Positions 1-7,573 of a stretch of DNA of 64,000 nt are shown here, one piece after another. The notes below the pieces were generated by a model. That model ran no database searches. It was given only the letters and a program-made list of their open reading frames with translations, and was not told the origin of the DNA. Position numbers and translations under genes: made by a program. The stretch is from contig NZ_NIWW01000003.1 in assembly GCF_002201535.1 (NCBI RefSeq), positions 372,001-436,000 of the forward strand, in the 5' to 3' direction. The stretch comes from Lacimicrobium sp. SS2-24. Its GTDB lineage: Bacteria > Pseudomonadota > Gammaproteobacteria > Enterobacterales > Alteromonadaceae. The number at the start of each line of letters is the position of its first letter. The first letter of the stretch is position 1.

Positions 1-313
1 TCGCTAGAAAACGATTAAACCAACCATTATTTGAAACCTGCGAGACATTATTATTGGTGTTTTCTGTCTGCACCGGGACACTCCTTAACTGCATAACAAT
101 TTGTCAAAACCACATAGTTTACCTTAATCGCGGTTCGGAGGCACCGCACTGATAGCGCTAAAACTGGCCGAAACGTCGCGAAAAGTGAACGGAAAACAGA
201 TTTATTCGCTGAATAGGTTTGCAATCTCTGTTGTGCCATCTGTTTTGTCGGTATAACTAGGCTCCATTTTTTGCGTCGGCCAGACTGGCAGAAACCGGAA
301 TAGCAACAATCCA
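1..313. other. Leader region without a supported gene
   Basis: I see no convincing coding region here; the open frames on the minus strand have no recognisable product and no good ribosome site. The stretch is AT-richer than the genes that follow. A TATAAC hexamer at 252-257 could be the -10 element of the MATE gene that starts at 314, but no clear -35 partner is visible at normal spacing. Confidence 0.4.
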
Positions 314-1684
314 GTGAACACATCAAGCGCACAACAAAAAGGATTATGGGGGCTGAGTAAACCCTTGTTACTGGAACAGGCACTGCAATTCAGTGTGCCA
401 TTAATCGACACCCTTTTTCTCAGCATCATCAGTGATCACGCCGCTGCCGCAGCAGGAGCCATTGCCCCCATCCTGTTCTTGTGCGGCAATCTGCTGTGGG
501 TCATCGTCTTTGCCGGCGCCAGTATTGCCAACCAAAGACTGGGGGCCGGCTTAAAAGACAAAGCCATTGCCACGATCTGGGTCTTTGCATTCTGGTGCAT
601 GATATTGAGCCTGATGCTTGCGGCGCTATTGTATTGGGGAATCGACCCGCTTATCGCCCTGATGGGGCTACCAGCACAAATGGCCGACTACGCCCATCAC
701 TATTTGCACGTGGCATTTGTCCTGGTGGTCATCTGGAGCGCCAAAGCCATCTGTCAATCAATACTGAATATGTTTGGCCTGCCCGGCTGGAACCTGCTCG
801 CTAATCTTATCTATTTTCTCGCCAATCTGGTGGGTAACACCATTATCGTCTTTCAGCTTTTCGGTATACCGGATTACGGTATTACCGGTATCGCCTGGGC
901 CAGCGTTATTGCCTCGTTGCTGGGTGTTCTGGTAAGCCTTGTGGCGATCGCTACTCAACTGCACCTGCCCTTTAAGTGGGGCGATATCAGGCGCCATTCC
1001 GCTTCAGTCAGTCAGAACCTGGTGCGAATTGGCGCGCCCAGTATTATTGAGCCGATATCCTTTGACCTGAATCTGATCATGCTCAACAGCTTGGCAGCGA
1101 AGGTCAGCGCGCTGGCGCTGACTGCCAAGATTTTTATTTTCAATACCTTTATGCTGGGTGTCATCATCTCGGTCGCCCTCACAACCGCCACTCAGATTCT
1201 GGTGACCCAAAAGGTGGGTGCCGGCAAACTGGCCCATGCCGATCAACAGCTCAGGCACAGTCTCAGAATATCCCTGATGGGCACAGGCGTCGTGGCCGTT
1301 ATCCTCACGGCTTTCCATCATCCCATTATGGCCATGTACACTCAGGAGCAACAGTTACTTGGTGGTGCCGCCTGGTGGTTTTTACTGGCAGCATTATCGG
1401 AGCCCGGGCGCACCACCAACATCATGGTGGGCTTTAATCTGCGCGCCACCGGTGATGGCTGGTATATCTCCATCGCCGGACCACTCTTTACCTGGCTGGT
1501 CGCCCTGCCTATGGCTTATGTGATGGCGTTTATCCTGAACTGGGGATTAAGTGGGCTGCTACTGGGAGCCCTTTTGGATGAGTGCGGCCGCGCCCTGCTG
1601 TTCTGGAGACGCTGGCGACAACAACACTGGCACCACTCTCATATTCACGCCAGAGAAGCACGAAAAAACCCTGAGCGGGTCTGA
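314..1684 (+). CDS. MATE family efflux transporter
   Basis: Predicted inner-membrane antiporter of the MATE (multidrug and toxic compound extrusion) family, which exports cationic drugs or metabolites in exchange for Na+ or H+. The 456-residue product is hydrophobic along most of its length, with about twelve likely membrane spans in two halves, and ends in a basic His/Arg-rich cytoplasmic tail from about residue 425. The frame opens with GTG; the next in-frame Met is near residue 97, inside the membrane domain, so GTG fits the family length although the ribosome site is weak. It stands alone, about 140 bases before the polyamine genes. The substrate cannot be read from sequence. Confidence 0.85.
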   Translation: MNTSSAQQKGLWGLSKPLLLEQALQFSVPLIDTLFLSIISDHAAAAAGAIAPILFLCGNLLWVIVFAGASIANQRLGAGLKDKAIATIWVFAFWCMILSLMLAALLYWGIDPLIALMGLPAQMADYAHHYLHVAFVLVVIWSAKAICQSILNMFGLPGWNLLANLIYFLANLVGNTIIVFQLFGIPDYGITGIAWASVIASLLGVLVSLVAIATQLHLPFKWGDIRRHSASVSQNLVRIGAPSIIEPISFDLNLIMLNSLAAKVSALALTAKIFIFNTFMLGVIISVALTTATQILVTQKVGAGKLAHADQQLRHSLRISLMGTGVVAVILTAFHHPIMAMYTQEQQLLGGAAWWFLLAALSEPGRTTNIMVGFNLRATGDGWYISIAGPLFTWLVALPMAYVMAFILNWGLSGLLLGALLDECGRALLFWRRWRQQHWHHSHIHAREARKNPERV

Positions 1685-1823
1685 GTTGTACACTAACTGA
1701 CATTAAACTAAGGTTAGAAACTGTTGCCAGAATGCAAATAGGTGTTAGCATGCAGCCGCTAATCTGCTGCCTGTTAGTACGGCTTTTCAGGACAAGCTAA
1801 ATACCTTTGGAGGATACTCATTT

Positions 1824-3026
1824 ATGTCTCGCGTATTGATTATTGGTGCCGGTGGCGTCAGTTCCGTAACGGTCAAAAAATGTGCTCGTTTACCACAGCT
1901 TTTTGATGAAATTTATCTTGCCAGCCGCACCCTCTCTAAATGTGAGGCGTTGCAGCAGGAAGTCGGTGCAGATCGTCTCAAAGGGGTGTTTGCGGTTGAT
2001 GCTGACGATGCCGGTGAAGTGATTGAGCTGATTAAAAGGGTCGAGCCGGATCTGGTTATCAATTTGGCACTGCCTTATCAGGATCTGCCTATCATGGACG
2101 CCTGTCTGGCCACAGGCGTGGATTATCTGGACACGGCAAACTATGAGCCTAAAGACGTGGCTAAATTTGAATATTCCTGGCAGTGGGCGTACCAGGATAA
2201 ATTTAAAGACGCGGGTTTGATGGCACTGCTGGGGAGTGGATTCGACCCGGGTGTCACCAATGTGTTTACCGCTTATGCGGCCAAGCATCATTTTGACGAG
2301 ATCCATTATCTGGATATCGTCGATTGTAATGGCGGCGATCATGGTAAAGCCTTCGCCACCAATTTTAATCCTGAGATTAATATCCGCGAAATTACCCAGC
2401 GCGGTCGTTACTGGGAAGACGGTCAGTGGAAAGAAACCGACCCCCTCTCTGTGCGTGAAGATCTGGATTATCAGAACATTGGTGTGCGCGCGTCTTACCT
2501 GATGTTCCATGAAGAGCTGGAATCGCTGGTTAAAAATTTCCCCAGTCTCAAACGCGCACGCTTCTGGATGACGTTCGGCGAAGCCTACCTGACGCACCTC
2601 AAGGTACTGGAAGGCATTGGCATGACCAGTATCGAACCCATTGACTTCCAGGGCCAGCCTATCGTTCCACTGGAATTCCTCAAGGCGGTACTGCCAAATC
2701 CGGGCTCCTTGTCTGAGGGTTATCAGGGCATGACCTGTATTGGCACCTACATCACCGGCGTCAAAGACGGTAAAGAGAAAACCATCTTCATCTACAACAA
2801 TTGCGACCATGCCAAATGTCATGAAGAAGTTGGTGCCCAGGCGGTTTCTTACACCACCGGCGTGCCAGCTATGATCGGCGCGGCGCTGATGTTAAACGGT
2901 ACCTGGAAAAAACCGGGGGTTTACAACATGGAAGAGTTTGACCCGGATCCCTTTATGGATATGCTCAATCAGCACGGACTGCCGTGGCAAGTGATTGAAT
3001 GCGAGAAAAGTCCGTTTAAAAAATAA
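1824..3026 (+). CDS. Carboxynorspermidine synthase (saccharopine dehydrogenase family)
   Basis: Cytoplasmic NADPH-dependent reductase that condenses L-aspartate semialdehyde with diaminopropane or putrescine to give carboxynorspermidine or carboxyspermidine, the first committed step of the alternative polyamine route found in Vibrio and relatives. The 400-residue product opens with a Rossmann nucleotide loop (GAGGVSS, residues 8-14) and continues with the saccharopine-dehydrogenase fold (GSGFDPGVTNVF near 137-148). The ATG follows a GGAGG ribosome site. Its partner decarboxylase lies 89 bases downstream, which supports the assignment over a true lysine-pathway saccharopine dehydrogenase. Two hairpins separate the pair. 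Confidence 0.88.
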   Translation: MSRVLIIGAGGVSSVTVKKCARLPQLFDEIYLASRTLSKCEALQQEVGADRLKGVFAVDADDAGEVIELIKRVEPDLVINLALPYQDLPIMDACLATGVDYLDTANYEPKDVAKFEYSWQWAYQDKFKDAGLMALLGSGFDPGVTNVFTAYAAKHHFDEIHYLDIVDCNGGDHGKAFATNFNPEINIREITQRGRYWEDGQWKETDPLSVREDLDYQNIGVRASYLMFHEELESLVKNFPSLKRARFWMTFGEAYLTHLKVLEGIGMTSIEPIDFQGQPIVPLEFLKAVLPNPGSLSEGYQGMTCIGTYITGVKDGKEKTIFIYNNCDHAKCHEEVGAQAVSYTTGVPAMIGAALMLNGTWKKPGVYNMEEFDPDPFMDMLNQHGLPWQVIECEKSPFKK

Positions 3027-3035
3027 ATGAAGCCA

Positions 3036-3083
3036 GTCGGACAGTACTCCGACGCACGGAGGTCGTGCTGCGGCCCGACCTCC
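3036..3083 (+). promoter_or_regulatory. Tandem hairpins between the two polyamine genes
   Basis: Two adjacent perfect stems lie between the synthase stop and the decarboxylase start: GTCGGA/TCCGAC (3036-3041 with 3048-3053) and GGAGGTCG/CGACCTCC (3058-3065 with 3076-3083). The second is followed by CTTTGTT rather than a strong T-run, so it may attenuate or process the transcript rather than end it. Confidence 0.45.
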
Positions 3084-3115
3084 CTTTGTTGTGGCAATGA
3101 CCGAGGATAGTCAGC

Positions 3116-4252
3116 TTGAACGATCCAATGAATAACCCTGAAATTCCCTCACCCTGCTACGTACTCGAAGAGGCACGTTTAAAGGCGAACCTGGAGCTGA
3201 TGCAGCGGGTTCAGAATGAGGCGGGTGTGAGCATTATTCTGGCCTTAAAAGGCTTTTCCATGTGGGCGACCTTCCCGCTGGTTGGCCAGTATTTGCAAGG
3301 TTGTACTGCCAGTTCAGTATGGGAAGCCAAACTGGCCAAGTATGAAATGGGTAAGGAAGTGCATGCCTATTCTCCTGCCTACAAGCAACAGGATATGGAT
3401 GAGCTGGTTACGCTGGTAAACCACATTTCTTTCAACAGCCTGACCCAATGGCAACGTTATCGCCAGCAGGTAGCGCAGGCCGGCATTTCCATGGGATTAC
3501 GCATTAACCCTGAGCATCGTGAAGCCGACACAGAGCTCTATGATCCCAGTGCACCGGGTTCCCGCCTGGGCGTGCGCAGCAATGAACTCGAAGGCATCGA
3601 CCTCAGCGGCATAGAGGGCTTTCATGTGCATAATCTCTGTGAATGTGATTCCTTTGCTGCCGAGCGTACCCTGCAGGCGGTGGAAAAACGCTTTGGTCAG
3701 TACCTGCACCGGTTAAAGTGGCTGAATCTCGGTGGCGGCCATCTGATGACACGTCAGGGTTATGATGTGGACCATTTAATTCGCACATTAAAGGCATTCA
3801 GGGAAAAATATGATCTGGAGATCATTCTCGAACCTGGATCCGCCGTTGCCTGGCAGACGGGTCCGCTGGTGTCAGAGGTGGTGGATATCGTGAATAACGA
3901 TGGCGCCATTGCGATTCTGGATATCTCAGCCACAGCACATATGCCCGACGTACTGGAAATGCCTTATCGACCCACGGTGCGTGGTGCCGGTGAGCGCGGC
4001 GAGAAAGCCTTTGACTATAAGCTGGGGGGCAATTCCTGTCTGGCAGGCGATGTCATCGATTACTACAGTTTTGATCACGAATTGCAGGTTGGCGAGCGCG
4101 TCATCTTCGAAGACATGATTCACTACACCATGGTCAAAACCACCTTCTTCAACGGTGTGGAGCACCCCTCTATCGGCATTCTGCATACCGATGGCACCTT
4201 TGAACTGGTGCGTCAGTTCGCCTATGAGGACTTTCGCAACAAACTTTCATAA
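3116..4252 (+). CDS. nspC: Carboxynorspermidine decarboxylase
   Basis: PLP-dependent decarboxylase of the alanine-racemase/ornithine-decarboxylase fold that converts carboxynorspermidine (or carboxyspermidine) to norspermidine (or spermidine). Residues that can be placed are the PLP-binding Lys45 (in LALKGFSMW), the phosphate-binding EPGSAVAW stretch and active-site Cys308 in GNSCLAGD. At 378 residues it has the normal NspC length. I prefer the TTG at 3116 because GAGGA sits at 3102-3106, at good spacing; the ATG at 3128 is too far from it and would remove four residues. It forms an operon-like pair with the upstream synthase. Confidence 0.9.
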   Translation: MNDPMNNPEIPSPCYVLEEARLKANLELMQRVQNEAGVSIILALKGFSMWATFPLVGQYLQGCTASSVWEAKLAKYEMGKEVHAYSPAYKQQDMDELVTLVNHISFNSLTQWQRYRQQVAQAGISMGLRINPEHREADTELYDPSAPGSRLGVRSNELEGIDLSGIEGFHVHNLCECDSFAAERTLQAVEKRFGQYLHRLKWLNLGGGHLMTRQGYDVDHLIRTLKAFREKYDLEIILEPGSAVAWQTGPLVSEVVDIVNNDGAIAILDISATAHMPDVLEMPYRPTVRGAGERGEKAFDYKLGGNSCLAGDVIDYYSFDHELQVGERVIFEDMIHYTMVKTTFFNGVEHPSIGILHTDGTFELVRQFAYEDFRNKLS

Positions 4253-4256
4253 TCCT

Positions 4257-5918
4257 TCATAGCTTTACAAATGCCCTGTCCACCAGGGCGTCGCAGTCCA
4301 CTGATTCAGGCAAGGTTCCATACTGGTGATAACCTCGTTCGTTCAGGCGAGATTGCACAAAGGCATCGGCAATCCATGGCTCTGCGTAGGACAGCAAGGT
4401 CGCGGCTTGCCAGGCAAGCGCGAGGTGTTCCATCACCTGTCTGGCCCGATAGGGCAGCTGAGCATGATCGGTGAGGACCTGGTGCAATCCATCCAGATAG
4501 CGGTCATAGCACTCATAACGACCCCGGGGGAGCTCAAGCTCGGCTAACAGTGCGTTGAGTGAATCAGGCTCTTTTTGCAACACGCGCAGTAAATCCAGAC
4601 ATTGCACATTGCCCGACCCTTCCCAGATTGAATTCACCGGCGCCTCACGGTACAGACGACTGCAAATATTGTCATTTACATAACCTACCCCGCCAATACA
4701 CTCCATGGCTTCAAAGCTATGTTGTACTGCACGTTTGCAGATCCAGTATTTACCAATGGAGGTGGCGCTGCGCACCAGAGCCGCTTCACTGACCTGTGTT
4801 TGGTTATCCAGGGCATGGGCAATGCGCATCGACACGGCCAGGGCGGCTTCCGCCTCCAGCGCCAGATCCGCGAGCACGTTCAGCATCAGGGGCTGTTGAT
4901 GCAAGGGTTTGCCGAAAGCCTCTCTGCCTCCGGTATGCCAGATGGCCTCTCTGACGCCTTGTGCCATCAGTGCACTGGAGCCTAGCATACAATCGTAACG
5001 GGTTAAGGCTACCATCTCGATGATAGTGCGGATCCCCTGACCTTCGTCACTGAGCAGCCATCCCTGGGCCCCGCGCAGTTCGATCTCCGAACTGGCGTTA
5101 GAGTGATTCCCCAGTTTATCCTTAAGACGTTGAATATAAATGGCATTTCGGGTGCCATCTTGACACCAACGGGGAACCAGAAAACAGGACAATCTGTCAC
5201 CGGTTTTAGCCAGCATTAAAAACCCGTCACACATGGGCGCACTGCAAAACCATTTGTGCCCCACAAGGGAATAGAGCTGCCCCGGCCCGGCCTCACCCAG
5301 AGGGGTTGCGACGGTAGTATTAGCCCGCACATCTGAGCCCCCTTGTATTTCCGTCATCGCCATACCAATGGTCACACCGCCTTTTTCAAAATAGGGCTTA
5401 TTGCCACTGTCATATTCTGTTGCGGTGATAAGCGGCAGCCACACTGCGGCCACATCGGCCTGCCTGGAAATAGCCGGTACGCTGGCGAAAGTCATTGTCA
5501 GCGGACAACCTGATCCCGGATCCGCCTGATTGTGAAGATAGGCCATGGCGGCTCTGACCACATGGGAGCCTGGCTGATGATGGGTCCATGGCAGGCTGGT
5601 GTGTCCGGCTTCAATGGCATGGCCCATCAACTGGTGATAGGCCGGATGATAGTTAACCTGTTCGATGCGATGCCCGAAGCGGTCATGGGACTGAAACTCA
5701 GGCAACGATTTATTAGCCGCAAAGCCCGCTGCCAGCAGATCATGTCCTGTACGCCGCCCAAATTCAGTAAGGCGCGATCCTCCCCAGCTACCACCAAACC
5801 GGTTGACCCAGTACTGCAGTGCCGGGTCATGAAGGTAAGCATTGTAGTTTTCCAGCGCCAGGGGCTGATTAAACACCTCATGCGTTTTAGCAAAATGGTC
5901 ACTGTTTTTTCGTGTCAT
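4257..5918 (-). CDS. aidB: AidB-like acyl-CoA dehydrogenase family protein
   Basis: Flavoprotein of the acyl-CoA dehydrogenase superfamily that matches AidB, the E. coli protein induced by alkylation stress (Ada regulon) and able to bind FAD and DNA; its physiological reaction is not settled. The 553-residue product shows the AidB-type N-terminus (HEVFNQPLALENYN), the flavin-site stretch MTEIQGGSDVRANTT, LKDKLGNHSNASSEIEL, and the C-terminal NSIWEGSGNVQCLDLLRVL, which carries the conserved Glu. Length is slightly above E. coli AidB. It is convergent with nspC (4 bases apart), and its start overlaps the 3' end of the thioredoxin-fold lipoprotein gene by 20 bases, so the two are probably co-transcribed. 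Confidence 0.88.
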   Translation of the reverse strand: MTRKNSDHFAKTHEVFNQPLALENYNAYLHDPALQYWVNRFGGSWGGSRLTEFGRRTGHDLLAAGFAANKSLPEFQSHDRFGHRIEQVNYHPAYHQLMGHAIEAGHTSLPWTHHQPGSHVVRAAMAYLHNQADPGSGCPLTMTFASVPAISRQADVAAVWLPLITATEYDSGNKPYFEKGGVTIGMAMTEIQGGSDVRANTTVATPLGEAGPGQLYSLVGHKWFCSAPMCDGFLMLAKTGDRLSCFLVPRWCQDGTRNAIYIQRLKDKLGNHSNASSEIELRGAQGWLLSDEGQGIRTIIEMVALTRYDCMLGSSALMAQGVREAIWHTGGREAFGKPLHQQPLMLNVLADLALEAEAALAVSMRIAHALDNQTQVSEAALVRSATSIGKYWICKRAVQHSFEAMECIGGVGYVNDNICSRLYREAPVNSIWEGSGNVQCLDLLRVLQKEPDSLNALLAELELPRGRYECYDRYLDGLHQVLTDHAQLPYRARQVMEHLALAWQAATLLSYAEPWIADAFVQSRLNERGYHQYGTLPESVDCDALVDRAFVKL

Positions 5919-6402
5919 GATCTTGCTCCTCTGCCTCCATCACACCACTTTGCAGCACCAACGCCAGCTCTCCTGCTGGTCGCTCCACCATGCGATACTG
6001 CTCACGGGTGTCATCCTTAATAATAATAGTGGGGGTATAAAGCAGATTAAACTGCTGCGCCAATCCCTGCGGGTCACGCTTATCCAGGCCCACGGCGATG
6101 AGTTGCAGCGCCTCTATTTCAACGCCGGACACATCCAGCAACTTTAGCAATCGGGGAACTTCACGCTGACTGTCATGGCACCAGGTTCCCAGAAATACCA
6201 GCACAGACTTACCCTTCAAGGCCTGCATGGCCTCCAGTTCCCGTGGACCTGGCTGAAACCGCTGATACGCCTGCTCAAATTCTGCAAACTGTGAGCGCAA
6301 CTGCCCGCCGGTTATGGGTCCCAATGCGGCCTCGCCGTTATGTGCCGACACACAGGCAGTTAAACACAGCCCACCGAGCAGGAAGAGAAAAAAATGACGC
6401 AT
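5899..6402 (-). CDS. Thioredoxin-fold lipoprotein with a single active-site Cys
   Basis: Predicted periplasm-facing lipoprotein of 167 residues with a thioredoxin fold. The ATG at 6402 gives a clean lipoprotein signal (LTAC, lipidated Cys17); an in-frame ATG 13 codons earlier would put polar residues before it and is less likely. The expected redox motif reads W74-C-H-D-S78, so the second Cys of CxxC is Ser, and the cis-Pro loop is YTPT (Pro124). A CxxS site usually gives a mixed-disulfide or isomerase-like protein rather than a reductase. The gene overlaps aidB, but no functional link is known to me. Confidence 0.7.
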   Translation of the reverse strand: MRHFFLFLLGGLCLTACVSAHNGEAALGPITGGQLRSQFAEFEQAYQRFQPGPRELEAMQALKGKSVLVFLGTWCHDSQREVPRLLKLLDVSGVEIEALQLIAVGLDKRDPQGLAQQFNLLYTPTIIIKDDTREQYRMVERPAGELALVLQSGVMEAEEQDHDTKKQ

Positions 6403-6610
6403 GATGTCATGACTCCATAAAATGATTGGTGCTTGATCCATTATGTTTTAAAAACAGTCATCGTTGCCAGAGTAAACCGACTATGCTTTATGCGCTGTTT
6501 GGATATTTGACGAATAGCACACACCACCAATTACCGTTAGCTTGTTCAGCTGTGGCTCTATCGTTGTTCGTTAATTGGCGTTCTGTTGATAAAACTCAAA
6601 GGAAGCAATA

Positions 6611-7363
6611 ATGAATAATCTGATTACAAAACTTGCCATGACCCTGATGGTGAGCCTGTTGTTCAGTGTCGGCATGGTCGCGCAGGCAACCGAAAAGCTG
6701 GCGGAGTCCTGGGTGATGACGCCTAAAGAAGGCAAGAGCGATGATTTCCGCAAAGCACTAAAAGAACATGTGGCACACCGGGTTACTTTGCAAGATCCGC
6801 GCAAGTGGAAAATCTATACTCCTGTGCTGGGTGACAAACTGGATCGCTTTATCATCCGCGCCTGCTGCTTCGAATGGAAAGATCAGGATCAGTATATGGC
6901 CTGGAACAAAGAAAAAAATCCGATGCAGCATTGGCAGAAAAAAGCCGACAAACTGGTCCATTCTTACGCCCATCATTTATCCACAGTAGACAGTGAAAAC
7001 AGTCATTGGCCAGCGGACCTCAGCTATAGCTATGTGGGTGTGACCAATATGCAGGTAAAAGCTGGCCACTGGTCCGCCATGAAGGCAGATCTTGCCACCA
7101 TGAGCAGCATAGCCAAAACCCACAATTGGCCTTATCACTGGGGATGGACCTATTCAGTAGGAGGGCCACGCAGTGTCAGTCTGGTTATCCCTTACAACAA
7201 TTACGCCGATATGGCGCCCCCCGAACAGAAGTTCAGTGAGCTGTTAGTCAAACACTTTGGCGATAAGGACAAAGCCCAGGCTTTCATGCAGGGCTGGTCT
7301 GATCATTTTGATACCAACGAGTATCAGATTTACCGCTTAAATACCGAGCTTTCGATGATGTAA
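6611..7363 (+). CDS. Exported protein of unknown function
   Basis: I do not recognise a characterised family. The 250-residue product has a cleavable signal peptide (basic start, hydrophobic 9-22, AQA cleavage site at residues 24-26) and should be periplasmic. The mature part is rich in Trp, His and Lys and appears to hold two similar segments (roughly 30-125 and 130-245), each opening like the ligand-free dimeric alpha/beta-barrel or NIPSNAP-type fold (ESWVMTPKEGKSDDF and YSYVGVTNMQVKAGHW). That fold reading is an inference. The ATG at 6611 has AAAGGAAG eight bases upstream. A strong hairpin ends the gene at 7443-7466. Confidence 0.6.
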   Translation: MNNLITKLAMTLMVSLLFSVGMVAQATEKLAESWVMTPKEGKSDDFRKALKEHVAHRVTLQDPRKWKIYTPVLGDKLDRFIIRACCFEWKDQDQYMAWNKEKNPMQHWQKKADKLVHSYAHHLSTVDSENSHWPADLSYSYVGVTNMQVKAGHWSAMKADLATMSSIAKTHNWPYHWGWTYSVGGPRSVSLVIPYNNYADMAPPEQKFSELLVKHFGDKDKAQAFMQGWSDHFDTNEYQIYRLNTELSMM

Positions 7364-7442
7364 CCGCCGCCTTTAACGGTAAACAAGGCGTACTGTCAGC
7401 GATACCCTTCACCTAAGGCCGCTGTTCGCGTTGAGCAATAAG

Positions 7443-7466
7443 TCAGGGACGCATCAGCGTCCCTGA
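7443..7466 (+). terminator. Terminator hairpin after the exported protein gene
   Basis: A perfect 10-base stem (TCAGGGACGC with GCGTCCCTGA) around an ATCA loop is followed by ACTTTT. It lies 80 bases after the stop at 7363. Confidence 0.65.
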
Positions 7467-7573
7467 ACTTTTCAGTGTGATATACCGCCTGGCCCCTCAG
7501 CCTGATGCAGGCGCACAGCCAGGAGCATTACCAGAGTCCTTTTTCATAGGAGAATCAACAAGTCAGCCTGCAC

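Noticed and set aside
1890-2822. Long minus-strand open frame of 310 codons
   Set aside because: It is the antisense shadow of the carboxynorspermidine synthase gene and shows no domain or ribosome site.
1824-3026. Assignment as lysine-pathway saccharopine dehydrogenase
   Set aside because: The immediately following carboxynorspermidine decarboxylase and family-specific sequence favour the polyamine enzyme.
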